A stretch of 9,941 nucleotides of DNA from Nitrospira sp. Its GTDB lineage: Bacteria > Nitrospirota > Nitrospiria > Nitrospirales > Nitrospiraceae. Positions 1 to 6,917 of this stretch are shown here, in pieces. The stretch spans positions 1 through 9,941 of the forward strand of contig JAAUPT010000031.1 in the NCBI GenBank assembly GCA_012032965.1. The letters are read 5' to 3'. Positions within the stretch are counted from its first letter, which is position 1. Every line of letters begins with the position of its first letter. A program made the position numbers and the translations under genes. The notes under the pieces were generated by a model. That model made no database searches and was not told the DNA's origin. It saw only the letters and a list, made by a program, of their open reading frames with translations.

Positions 1-1
1 C

Positions 2-172
2 GCCTGGGCCTTTTGCATGATCGATTGCCAACAGTCCTCTCCTCACGTTGCGCGATTCGGCGCGGAAGAGATTCCACGATCAGAATTTAGTAAACTTCTG
101 AATCAGGCACTTACCCTCCCCATCCGACATGGGCGGTGGGCGTTCGAAGGAGATGTCTCACAGAAAGTGTAA
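2..172 (+). CDS. Possible C-terminal fragment of an unidentified protein (partial, runs off left edge)
   Basis: One + strand frame is open from the window edge to a TAA at 170-172, giving about 56 residues that end in GDVSQKV. The composition is protein-like, with mixed charged and hydrophobic residues and codon use similar to the neighbours. It lies on the same strand as the rhodanese and ends about 40 nt before the rhodanese promoter, which would fit the end of an upstream gene. I recognise no family or motif. A 57-codon open frame at an edge can arise by chance, so this is tentative; no start is visible because the N-terminus would lie outside the window. Confidence 0.4.
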   Translation, partial: AWAFCMIDCQQSSPHVARFGAEEIPRSEFSKLLNQALTLPIRHGRWAFEGDVSQKV

Positions 173-214
173 GAAATGAAAAGAACGGGTTGCGACGTGC
201 GAGGCAAACTCCAT

Positions 215-244
215 TTGACAGCCTTTTCCTCGGTCGCTTATGAT
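215..244 (+). promoter_or_regulatory. Sigma70-type promoter for the rhodanese gene
   Basis: A perfect -35 hexamer TTGACA (215-220) is followed after 18 bp by TATGAT (239-244), which matches 5 of 6 bases of the -10 consensus. Transcription would start near 251, leaving a leader of about 20 nt that contains the Shine-Dalgarno AAGGAG at 259-264. The position, directly ahead of the rhodanese start, makes this a convincing dedicated promoter. Confidence 0.75.
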
Positions 245-272
245 TTCCCATATCAATTAAGGAGAATCTCAC

Positions 273-593
273 ATGAGCTTTGTCATTACGCCGAAAGAAT
301 TGAAGGCCCGGATTGATAAAGGGGATAAGTTGGTACTTTTGGATGTGCGTGAGCCTTGGGAGAACCAACTCGGCAAGCTGGAAGGATCGATCTTGATCCC
401 GCTCGGAACCTTGCCACAATCGCTGTCGAAATTGGACCCGAACGCCGAGATTATCGCCTACTGCCACCATGGCATGCGAAGCGGAGATGCAACGGGATTT
501 CTCCTTCAGCAAGGATTCACGAACGTCAAGAATTTGATCGGTGGGATCGATGCCTGGTCTATCCAAATCGATGGAAGCGTTCCTCGATACTGA
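273..593 (+). CDS. Single-domain rhodanese-like sulfurtransferase
   Basis: This 106-residue protein is a complete single rhodanese domain with no signal peptide, so it is probably cytoplasmic. The N-terminal part has the typical LLDVREPWE segment (residues 22-30). The active-site loop is CHHGMRS (residues 64-70), in which Cys64 would carry the persulfide and Arg69 would shape the anion-binding pocket. The C-terminal NLIGGIDAW (about residues 87-95) is also characteristic. Members of this family move sulfane sulfur between donors and acceptors such as thiols or cyanide; the true substrate cannot be told from sequence. The ATG start is set by AAGGAG eight bases upstream. The gene has its own promoter and no partner gene on its strand, so it appears monocistronic, and it converges on the epimerase gene. 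Confidence 0.93.
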   Translation: MSFVITPKELKARIDKGDKLVLLDVREPWENQLGKLEGSILIPLGTLPQSLSKLDPNAEIIAYCHHGMRSGDATGFLLQQGFTNVKNLIGGIDAWSIQIDGSVPRY

Positions 594-604
594 TAGACTG
601 ACAG

Positions 605-629
605 GGTGGCAGTCTCGTCGACTGCTACC
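605..629. terminator. Stem-loop between convergent genes, probable transcription terminator
   Basis: GGTGGCAGTC (605-614) pairs with GACTGCTACC (620-629) over 10 bp, including one G-U pair, around a 5-nt loop. It lies 12 nt after the rhodanese stop and about 58 nt from the convergent epimerase stop, the expected place for a shared terminator. There is no T-run on either side, so classical intrinsic termination is not proven; it may instead stabilise mRNA 3' ends. Confidence 0.45.
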
Positions 630-686
630 GCTGAGGCCATGACAGCCAGTCGATGACTCAGCATAACCATCAGTCTTCCGGGCGTC

Positions 687-1613
687 TCAACGACCTGCTT
701 TCCCCTGAAAAAATTCGACGGTCTGCTTAAGTCCTTCGGCAAGATCGACCTTCACCTCCCACCCCAACTCCTGTTTAATCTTGGAAGGGTCGATCACGCT
801 CCTAAGCTGTTCGCCGAGTTTAGCCGGGCCATGGACCTCCTTCGCCGGAGAGCCGGTCAGACCCGCGATCATTCGGAAGAGCTCGTTCACAGATGTCTCA
901 GTACCAGTTCCGACGTTGTAGACTCCGTGCGCATCTTGGCCCATGGCTGCAAGATTGGCTTCTGCCACGTCATCCACGAACACAAAGTCGCGTGTTTGTC
1001 GGCCGTTTCCATTAATAATGGGCTGCTCATTATTCAACATCTTCTGGATAAAGATGGCGACCACGCCGGCTTCTCCCTCAGGATCCTGCCGTGGTCCATA
1101 GACGTTGGCGTATCGCAGGCTGACCACTGGAATCCCGCCTGTGCGTTGGAAGTAGGACAAGTAATGTTCACCGCAGAGCTTACTGATGCCATAGGGTGAC
1201 AGTGGGTTGTAGCCGTGGGATTCCGGGGCAGGGAACGTCTCCTGCTCCCCATAGATCGCTCCGCCGGAGGAGGAAAAGACAACCTTTCGGCATCCGTATC
1301 GAACCGCCTGTTGCAAGACGTTCATCGTGCCCAGGACGTTGACTTGTGCATCGAATACCGGATCCTCTACGGAATTGCGCACGCTGATTTGAGCCGCCAG
1401 ATGAAGGACCACATTAGGCCGCTCATTGCGGAACACCCGTTCCAATCGCCCGCTGGTAATGTCGGTCTTGTAGAGACTCGCTGCGCGATTGACGTTTTTT
1501 CGCTTTCCGGTGGCCAGATTGTCGACGACGACAACCTGATGCCCCTCTTCCACGAGTCGGTCCACTACATGAGACCCGATAAATCCAGCACCACCCGTCA
1601 CCAGTACTTTCAT
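687..1613 (-). CDS. NAD-dependent epimerase/dehydratase, UDP-glucose 4-epimerase-like (extended SDR)
   Basis: The 308-residue protein is a full-length extended short-chain dehydrogenase. It opens with the Rossmann motif TGGAGFIGSH (residues 6-15, GxxGxxG pattern). VVDN (29-32) follows at the end of the second strand, where NAD over NADP is preferred, then HLAAQ (71-75), the catalytic serine region FSSSGG (113-118) and the YGISK motif (Tyr141, Lys145). RYANVYGPRQ (167-176) is typical of nucleotide-sugar epimerases of the GalE type. It probably interconverts or modifies a UDP- or dTDP-sugar for envelope polysaccharide; the exact sugar is not readable. The ATG is preceded by a strong GAGGAGGG ribosome site. 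It begins 39 nt after tlyA ends and is likely the last gene of that transcription unit, ending toward the convergent rhodanese. Confidence 0.9.
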   Translation of the reverse strand: MKVLVTGGAGFIGSHVVDRLVEEGHQVVVVDNLATGKRKNVNRAASLYKTDITSGRLERVFRNERPNVVLHLAAQISVRNSVEDPVFDAQVNVLGTMNVLQQAVRYGCRKVVFSSSGGAIYGEQETFPAPESHGYNPLSPYGISKLCGEHYLSYFQRTGGIPVVSLRYANVYGPRQDPEGEAGVVAIFIQKMLNNEQPIINGNGRQTRDFVFVDDVAEANLAAMGQDAHGVYNVGTGTETSVNELFRMIAGLTGSPAKEVHGPAKLGEQLRSVIDPSKIKQELGWEVKVDLAEGLKQTVEFFQGKAGR

Positions 1614-1652
1614 TGGCCCTCCTCATTGAGCTGCTGATGACAACCTTCTTTC

Positions 1653-2423
1653 CTACATACCATGAAACGTGGCACGGTATTCAAGAATTGCCAATACTTC
1701 TTCATTGCCTTTTTTTGCCTTTGATGGGAGATGCAACGACCCGATTCGTCTGTAATCCCATGTCGGTCGCAAATTGTAAGACTCTCTGGACAACCTCCGT
1801 TCGTTGCCCCTCGTCCCGTACGACGCCCCCTGACCCACTTGTCCCTTTCCTACTTCAAACTGCGGTTTAATCAAGGCGATGAGATCGGCGTGAGGTCGTA
1901 GAAATTGAATGATCGGCTGAAGCACCTTCGTCAACGAGATAAAGGAAACATCAATGACGACCAGATCGATCGACTCTGGAATGGCGGAACGTGCCATGTA
2001 CCGTATGTTGGTTCGCTCAATCAACACGACGCGCGGGTCTTGTCGAAGACGCCAATCGAATTGGCCGTAACCAACATCAACCGCGTAGACCTTCGCGGCC
2101 CCTCGTTGCAACAAGCAGTCGGTGAATCCTCCCGTCGAACACCCGACATCGAGACAGATCTTTCCGTGAGAAGTGAGTGGAGCAACATCGAGAGCGGCTG
2201 CCAGTTTTTCACCACCGCGGCTGACAAAAGGCTGCCGTTCTCCGGTCATCTCAATGACCGCATCCACGGGAATCACCCTGGATGGTTTGTCGACAATGAC
2301 TCCGTTGCTTTTGACTTTTCCTGCCAGAATCATGCGAGCTGCCGTATCTCGGCTCTGAACCAAGCCCTGGATCACGAGCACATGGTCGCAACGATCCTTA
2401 TCCAGTCGTACTTTCGTGCCCAT
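1653..2423 (-). CDS. tlyA: TlyA family rRNA 2'-O-ribose (cytidine) methyltransferase, with two compensating frameshifts
   Basis: This is an S4-domain plus FtsJ-like methyltransferase of the TlyA/hemolysin A family, which methylates ribosomal RNA cytidine 2'-OH groups using S-adenosylmethionine. The S4 RNA-binding segment begins at RCDHVLVIQGLVQSR. SRGGEKL is followed by the SAM loop LDVGCSTGGFTD, then DVSFISL and KPQFEVGKGQVGQG. Past that point the literal frame becomes meaningless for about 38 residues. One extra base in the C5 run at 1826-1830 and one fewer T in the T7 run at 1710-1716 restore the expected GVVRDEGQR and the family motif ASPIKGKKGNEEVL. The repaired protein is about 256 residues, normal for TlyA. 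I chose ATG 2423 (MGTKVRLDK) because longer starts run into xseB; no clear ribosome site is seen. It lies 55 nt after xseB and 39 nt before the epimerase. Confidence 0.88.
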   Translation of the reverse strand: MGTKVRLDKDRCDHVLVIQGLVQSRDTAARMILAGKVKSNGVIVDKPSRVIPVDAVIEMTGERQPFVSRGGEKLAAALDVAPLTSHGKICLDVGCSTGGFTDCLLQRGAAKVYAVDVGYGQFDWRLRQDPRVVLIERTNIRYMARSAIPESIDLVVIDVSFISLTKVLQPIIQFLRPHADLIALIKPQFEVGKGQVGQGASYGTRGNERRLSRESYNLRPTWDYRRIGSLHLPSKAKKGNEEVLAILEYRATFHGM

Positions 2424-2478
2424 GAGTGGTAGCAAAGGAAGCCAATGAGAAACAACCTGCGATCGGATGCGTGCCTTA

Positions 2479-2735
2479 TTAAGACTCCCCGGCGGAACCC
2501 TTGAGGTCGATATCTCCAGATGTGAAGGCACGCAGCTGCTTCTTACCGTTCTTATCCTGGACAAGAACTTCCACTTTCCTCTCCGCTTCTTCCAGCACCC
2601 TCAAACAATTCCTTGAGAGTCTGATCCCTCCTCGAAAATCTTTAATGATTCATCGAGCGGCAGATCTCCCTTTTCCAATTCACCCACGATGACTTCCAGC
2701 CTGGCCATCGCTTGTTCAAATTTCACTCCAGCCAC
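2479..2735 (-). CDS. xseB: Exonuclease VII small subunit, with one frameshift
   Basis: XseB binds XseA to form exonuclease VII, which degrades single-stranded DNA in both directions. The start is GTG at 2735, preceded by a clear AAAGGAGAA ribosome site, and the protein opens [16 protein letters not shown] followed by [15 protein letters not shown]. After this the literal frame soon stops, but one extra G at the run of three (2626-2628 on the + strand) restores [19 protein letters not shown], the canonical helical segment, and then [14 protein letters not shown] up to TAA at 2479-2481. The repaired product is 85 residues, the usual XseB size. Because both halves match the family without loss, a missing base in the read is more likely than decay. 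The start lies 54 nt after the xseA stop, and tlyA starts 55 nt downstream. Confidence 0.88.
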
Positions 2736-2789
2736 AACGTTCTCCTTTGAGCAACAACAAGCGTATTATATCGAAGTCAGGGCGGGCAT

Positions 2790-4220
2790 TTATACGGACG
2801 GATCAGGAAACACTTCTTCCACCATACAACGTAGTTGGCCGTTCACAAGCCGAGCCCGGATCTGTTCACCGGCAGAGACTTGGTTGATATCTCGAATGGT
2901 TCGGCGGTGGGGCACCGTCTCAAGAATCCCATAGCCTCGGTCTAGTATGGCAAGTGGGCTGAGACTATTCAATCGGTCGAGATACGCGTGAGTCTGTTGC
3001 CCGTTTCGTTTGAGGCCATGACTCATGGCTCCCAGCAAGCGTGACCACAATTGCGGAACAATGGCCATACCGTGACGTACTCGACCCTCAGGACTCGCAG
3101 ACGCCAACGCTTGGCTCCATTCCTGTGTAGTTGCCGTTCCCTGTTTCAACCTGGCGCGTATGGCTTCGCGCATATCTGCCACAACACCGTCTACATGTTG
3201 CGCTTCTCTCAGAATTCGAAATCGGATATTCGCCATATGGACCAACATGAGATCAAGTCGTTGATTGCGCTCAAGGCACTGCGAAATGACCGCCTGCCGA
3301 CAACGAGTCGTGAGCATATCGAGTCGTTCCACGATCTCCGCCAACACCGGAGCAACTATTTCCGCCGCAGCTGAAGGCGTTGGTGCGCGTACATCGGCTG
3401 CAAAGTCGGCGAGGGTGACGTCCGTCTCATGCCCAACGGCTGAAATGATCGGGATCCGTGATGCGGCAATCGCTCGTACGACCGCTTCTTCGTTGAAACT
3501 CCACAGATCCTCCATCGAACCGCCACCCCGCCCGACAATCATCACATCGATCGAGCCGAGCTTGTTGAATGCGTGAATGGCTGAGGCAATCTGTTCGGCT
3601 GCTTCGGCTCCTTGGACCTGGACAGGTGCGAGAATAATGCTCAAGACAGGACAGCGACGGTGTAAAACGGTGATCAAGTCTCGAACCGCCGCTCCGGTCG
3701 GCGAGGTGACGATTCCAACTGTCCAAGGGAACACCGGCAACGATCGTTTGCGCTGCGCGTCGAAGAGTCCCTCTGCTTCAAGGCGACGCTTCAGCTGCTC
3801 AAACGCCAACTGGAGGGCGCCTCGCCCTTTGGGCTCAAGATGATCGAGAATAAGCTGGTATTCTCCGCGTGGCTCATAGACTGAGAGCCGTCCACGCACG
3901 ATGACCTGCAGCCCATCCTCCAACCCGAATCGCAAACGAAGCGCTGCTGAGCGAAAGATGACCGTTCGAATCTGACTAGACTGATCCTTCAACGTACAAT
4001 AGAGATGTCCAGATCCTGGCGCGCGTAGATTCGAAATTTCCCCTTCAAGCCAGACTTCAGCAAAGTCGGTTTCCAGAGAAGCCCGAATCATGGCGGTAAA
4101 TTCAGAGACCGTGAGAGTTGGCCTTGGAGGCCCATCAAACGCAGGAGGAAACAGTGAGGAGGAAGAGTAGGTATTCGTGAGCCCGCTCCTTCCTAGTCGC
4201 GTATGAGGATCACTGCGCAC
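2790..4220 (-). CDS. xseA: Exonuclease VII large subunit
   Basis: This intact 476-residue protein is the catalytic subunit of exonuclease VII, which trims single-stranded DNA in repair and recombination. The N-terminal OB-fold (about residues 35-130) includes VWLEGEISN and GHLYCTLKD. The nuclease core carries VGIVTSPTGAAVRDL (168-182), RGGGSMEDLWSFNEE (231-245) and AVGHETDVTLADFAADVRAP (261-280), all strongly conserved in the family. A helical region follows, probably where XseB binds, and a C-terminal DRGYGIL segment. The GTG start at 4220 gives a slightly long N-terminus, with about 30 low-complexity residues (Ser- and Pro-rich) before the domain. There is only a weak GGTGG ahead of it, so the true start could be somewhat further in. 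It follows ymdB after 44 nt and precedes xseB, which is its partner subunit. Confidence 0.95.
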   Translation of the reverse strand: MRSDPHTRLGRSGLTNTYSSSSLFPPAFDGPPRPTLTVSEFTAMIRASLETDFAEVWLEGEISNLRAPGSGHLYCTLKDQSSQIRTVIFRSAALRLRFGLEDGLQVIVRGRLSVYEPRGEYQLILDHLEPKGRGALQLAFEQLKRRLEAEGLFDAQRKRSLPVFPWTVGIVTSPTGAAVRDLITVLHRRCPVLSIILAPVQVQGAEAAEQIASAIHAFNKLGSIDVMIVGRGGGSMEDLWSFNEEAVVRAIAASRIPIISAVGHETDVTLADFAADVRAPTPSAAAEIVAPVLAEIVERLDMLTTRCRQAVISQCLERNQRLDLMLVHMANIRFRILREAQHVDGVVADMREAIRARLKQGTATTQEWSQALASASPEGRVRHGMAIVPQLWSRLLGAMSHGLKRNGQQTHAYLDRLNSLSPLAILDRGYGILETVPHRRTIRDINQVSAGEQIRARLVNGQLRCMVEEVFPDPSV

Positions 4221-4264
4221 CCACCGACAGGCACGCTACACGGTGCCGACTTCCGCATGGCCGA

Positions 4265-5044
4265 CTAATCGACAAGGCGAATTCGTTCAAAGGCGATAAC
4301 CTTACCCACGCGGGGATCAAGCTCGAGCAAGACCGCACAGAACACTGATGGTCCTGAAGCCACTTCAAATCGCCGAGGCATTCCGGTCAAAAACTTTTCG
4401 ATCGCCAATTCCTTTTTGACTCCAATGACCGAATGAAGCGGTCCCGTCATCCCAATATCCGTGATGTATGCGGTCCCTTTGGGAAGGATCTGCTCATCGG
4501 CAGTCTGCACGTGGGTGTGTGTGCCGACGACTGCCACCACTTCCCCATCCAAGAAATGCCCCATAGCCATTTTTTCAGAAGTCGCCTCCGCGTGCATATC
4601 GACGATAATAGCCAAGGTTTCCCGCTTCAGACGCGACACTTCTCGTTTCGCCGTCTGAAAGGGGCAATCAATCGTCGGCATGTACACTCGACCCATCACC
4701 TGCAGAACCGCCAGCCGCTCGCCGCCTGCCGTCTCAATGACGACGCTCCCGTTTCCTGGAACGCCCGCTGGATAGTTCGCCGGACGGAGCAAACGAGGCT
4801 CACGAGAAAAATACTCGACCGCTTCTTTCTTATCCCAGGCATGATTGCCTGTGGTGATCACCGAGACTCCCGTCTCAAAGAGCTCCTCTGCCAGTTCCGG
4901 CGTGATACCGAACCCCCCCGCGACATTTTCGCCATTCGCAATCACCGCATCAATCTGACGCTGCGCGACTAGGCGAGGCACTGCCCGAGCCACAACTCGA
5001 CGGCCGGGCTCTCCCATAATGTCGCCGATACAGAGCACCTTCAT
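4265..5044 (-). CDS. ymdB: YmdB family metallophosphoesterase (TIGR00282-type)
   Basis: The product is 259 residues, the standard size for the YmdB family of calcineurin-like phosphoesterases; characterised members hydrolyse 2',3'- and 3',5'-cyclic nucleotides. The expected dinuclear-metal ligands are visible: Asp8 in CIGDIMG, Glu39-Asn40 in NGEN, Asn67-His68 in TGNHAWD, His151 in [10 protein letters not shown], and His176/His178 in [11 protein letters not shown] chose ATG 5044 because [16 protein letters not shown] is the canonical N-terminus; the frame stays open upstream only as overlap with rny. The start ATG overlaps the rny TGA stop as ATGA, so translation is probably coupled. In Bacillus subtilis YmdB also neighbours RNase Y and affects biofilm and motility; the same pairing here suggests a shared RNA-linked role, which is inference. 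Confidence 0.94.
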   Translation of the reverse strand: MKVLCIGDIMGEPGRRVVARAVPRLVAQRQIDAVIANGENVAGGFGITPELAEELFETGVSVITTGNHAWDKKEAVEYFSREPRLLRPANYPAGVPGNGSVVIETAGGERLAVLQVMGRVYMPTIDCPFQTAKREVSRLKRETLAIIVDMHAEATSEKMAMGHFLDGEVVAVVGTHTHVQTADEQILPKGTAYITDIGMTGPLHSVIGVKKELAIEKFLTGMPRRFEVASGPSVFCAVLLELDPRVGKVIAFERIRLVD

Positions 5045-6608
5045 TTGGCGTATTCCACGTATCGACTTTCTCTGATGACGGTCACCTTGATCTGTCCCGG
5101 ATAGGTCAACTCCTGTTCGATCTTTTTGCCAGTTCACGAGAGAGCTGAAAAGACTCCGCATCGGTGATGTCTTCTTGCCTGACAATAACGCGAATTTCAC
5201 GCCCGGCCTGGATGGCGTACGCCTTCTGCACACCCTTGTGTCCGGTTGCCAGCGACTCAAGCTTTTCGAGCCGCTTTACATAGGACTCCAGTGCTTCCCG
5301 TCGTGCACCGGGGCGTGCCGCCGACAACGCTTCGGCCGCCGCAACCAACACGCTTTCCGGACACAGTGGCTCAACCTGCTCGTGATGCGCGCGATCGCAT
5401 TGACGATTTTGGCCGATTCCCCGTATTTCTTGGCAATCTCGGCCCCCAGCATGGCATGCGGTCCTTCTTCTTCATGGCTGACCGCCTTGCCGATATCGTG
5501 GAGCAGGGCTCCGCGACGCGCCAATCTGACATCCAATCCCAGCTCCGATGCCATGATGCCGCAAATGTAGGAGGCTTCGCGGGCATGGTAGAGGTTATTC
5601 TGTCCGTAGCTCGTTCGATACTTCAGGCGTCCCAACACTTTAATCAATTCTGGATGAAAGTCGGAAAGCCCCAGTCAAAGATGATCTTCTCGGCCTCTTC
5701 ATACATCAGCTTGTCGATGTCCACCTTCACCTTTTCAACGATCTCTTCATGCGAGTGGGGTGGATGCGTCCATCATGCATCAGGCGTTCCAGCGACACTT
5801 TTGCGATCTCTCGTCGTAATGGATCAAACCCGGAAATGATCACAGCCTCCGGGGTTTCATCGATGATGAGATCGATACCCGTCGCCGCCTCAAGCGCACG
5901 GATATTTCGCCCCTCCCGACCGATGATCCGGCCTTTCATGGCATCGGTAGGGATAGGAACCACTGAAATCGTGGATTCCGAGACATAGTCGCGAACAACG
6001 CGCTGAATCGAAGACGTAATGATCTCTCGAGCCTCCCGCTCCGCATTCTCACGGGCCTCTTCGATCGTTCGTTTTGCAATCCCAACGGCGTCCAGTCGAG
6101 CCTGCGATTCCATCTCCGTGATCAACTGCTTTTTGGCCTCGTCTGCTGTCATACCCGCCACACGTTCCAACGCATCACGGTGCTCACGCTCGGCTTTCGC
6201 GCAAGCAGATTCCTTGGCCAGAAGCCCCTCTTCTCGTTTCGTAAAATCGACCTCGCGTTTGCGGGCCTCACTCTCTCGTTTTTCCAACGCGGCGACCTTT
6301 TGGTCGAACCCTTCTTCTCGCTGAATGACGCGTTTTTCCAGCGTCAACAGTTCGCCCAGCTTGGCCTTCTGTTCTTGTTCGAACTCGGATCTTGCCTTGA
6401 AGGCCAGATCCTTCGCCTCTAGTCTTGCTTCCTTGAGAACATTCTCCGCCTCACGTTGTGCGTTCTGCACAACCTGTTTAGCCAACCCCTCCGCCTCAGC
6501 CTGTTTGGCACCTGTCATTCGACGACGCAGAAGCTCAAATATCCCAGCTCCGACTACGGCGCCGACAATTCCGGAAAGCATGATGTACACGACAATTGAG
6601 GTTGAAAT
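5041..6608 (-). CDS. rny: Ribonuclease Y, with four single-base frameshifts
   Basis: RNase Y is a membrane-anchored endoribonuclease that initiates mRNA decay. The N-terminus has one hydrophobic segment ([20 protein letters not shown]) followed by a long charged coiled coil. The KH domain contains [12 protein letters not shown] and [14 protein letters not shown]. The HD domain includes [18 protein letters not shown]. The reading is broken four times, at about 5750, 5673, 5393 and the T5 run 5123-5127. One added base at each restores the family sequence: [71 protein letters not shown]. The repaired length is about 523 residues, normal for the family. The start is uncertain: an ATT at 6608 follows a near-perfect Shine-Dalgarno, whereas ATG 6635 sits inside a hairpin with no ribosome site. 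The stop overlaps the ymdB start. Confidence 0.92.
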
Positions 6609-6610
6609 GG

Positions 6611-6624
6611 AAGTCACCCCCTTC
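6611..6624 (-). promoter_or_regulatory. Strong Shine-Dalgarno in front of an ATT codon of rny
   Basis: On the - strand AAGGGGGTGA matches 9 of 10 bases of the ideal anti-16S complement AAGGAGGTGA and is followed after CTTCC by ATT at 6608-6606. Initiation at this ATT would give (M)[10 protein letters not shown], a typical short RNase Y N-terminus just before the membrane segment. The GTG inside the site is too close to the purines to be served by it. ATT starts are rare but known (infC, pcnB). A base error turning ATG into ATT cannot be excluded. Confidence 0.5.
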
Positions 6625-6627
6625 TTG

Positions 6628-6660
6628 AAAACCATCAGGTGGCTATGCACAACCTGATGG
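6628..6660 (-). terminator. Terminator-like hairpin in the rny leader (possible attenuator)
   Basis: CCATCAGG (6653-6660) pairs perfectly over 8 bp with CCTGATGG (6632-6639) around a 13-nt loop, and the stem is followed directly by four T residues on the - strand (6628-6631). This is the shape of an intrinsic terminator, though the T-run is short. It would end transcripts coming from zapBA and the 6S RNA just before rny, with partial read-through feeding rny. The 3' arm contains the ATG at 6635, which would be occluded if this arm is paired. Confidence 0.5.
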
Positions 6661-6663
6661 AGC

Positions 6664-6691
6664 GCCCACGCACAGACCATGCATAGTGGGC
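6664..6691 (-). other. Second stem-loop directly upstream of the terminator-like hairpin
   Basis: GCCCAC (6686-6691) pairs with GTGGGC (6664-6669), and GCA/TGC can extend the stem inside after a small bulge. Only three bases separate it from the next hairpin at 6632-6660, so the rny leader would carry two tandem hairpins. There is no T-run after it. It could be a processing or stability element; the function is unknown. Confidence 0.35.
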
Positions 6692-6732
6692 ATACGCGCG
6701 ATGGAAGATGAAGACAGAGGGAGGGTTTAGGA

Positions 6733-6917
6733 GATCGCGAGTCGTTCGATCTGGAAACACAAGAGAGCGTGGGGGTACGTTTCCACAGTGAACACGTTTC
6801 TTACCCTGTCTCCCCATCGCCGCTGATCGCTCCTGATCAGTCGCTGGTGAGAGTCGGTTATCGAACAGGTGTGGGTAGCAGATACTCGCCGGCTCTAGCC
6901 GGCATCTTCTCGATATC
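6733..6917 (-). ncRNA. ssrS: 6S RNA candidate
   Basis: 6S RNA binds sigma70-RNA polymerase by mimicking an open promoter. The candidate lies between zapA and rny, downstream of zapA as in many bacteria. GATATCGAG (6909-6917) pairs with CTCGCGATC (6733-6741) as a closing stem with one 2-nt mismatch, giving a 185-nt RNA, the usual 6S size. CCACACCTGT (6865-6874) pairs with ACAGG (6805-6809) and TGTGG (6783-6787), enclosing asymmetric bubbles. A long apical hairpin ends in CTGATC/GATCAG (6835-6840 with 6823-6828). On the 5' side of the bubble ACCTGTTCGATAA resembles the E. coli 6S pRNA template CCCTGAGCCGATA, so product RNA would start at 6860 on the + strand. A local GCCGGC hairpin (6888-6903) is extra. 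Exact ends and the promoter are not resolved. Confidence 0.65.

Noticed and set aside
111..566. A 151-codon open frame on the - strand
   Set aside because: It is antisense to the rhodanese, whose motifs, promoter and ribosome site are all clear, and its translation resembles no protein.
2424..2564. A longer tlyA start at 2564
   Set aside because: It overlaps xseB deeply and the added residues are xseB read in another frame.
4265..5260. A longer ymdB start at 5260
   Set aside because: The extra 72 residues are the rny C-terminus read in the wrong frame; the canonical YmdB N-terminus begins at 5044.
4433..5839. Long + strand frames opposite ymdB and rny (4433-4972, 5175-5570, 5246-5839)
   Set aside because: They are antisense shadows of strongly conserved - strand proteins and show no motif of their own.
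1653..6608. Programmed frameshifting or true pseudogenes in tlyA, xseB and rny
   Set aside because: There are seven separate sites in three genes, mostly at ordinary short homopolymers or doubled bases, without a shared slippery-site and structure arrangement; no residues are lost on either side. Sequencing error explains all of them more simply.
6636..6680. A longer rny start at 6680
   Set aside because: It would translate through both arms of the leader hairpin, has no ribosome site, and adds residues not seen in RNase Y proteins.
6733..6752. GTTCGATC as a tRNA T-loop
   Set aside because: No acceptor, D-arm or anticodon arm could be built around it, and the spacing of the flanking GATCG/CGATC does not fit a T-arm.
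6888..6903. GCCGGC-TCTA-GCCGGC as a transcription terminator
   Set aside because: It has a strong 6-bp stem but no T-run on either strand, and it falls inside the 6S candidate.
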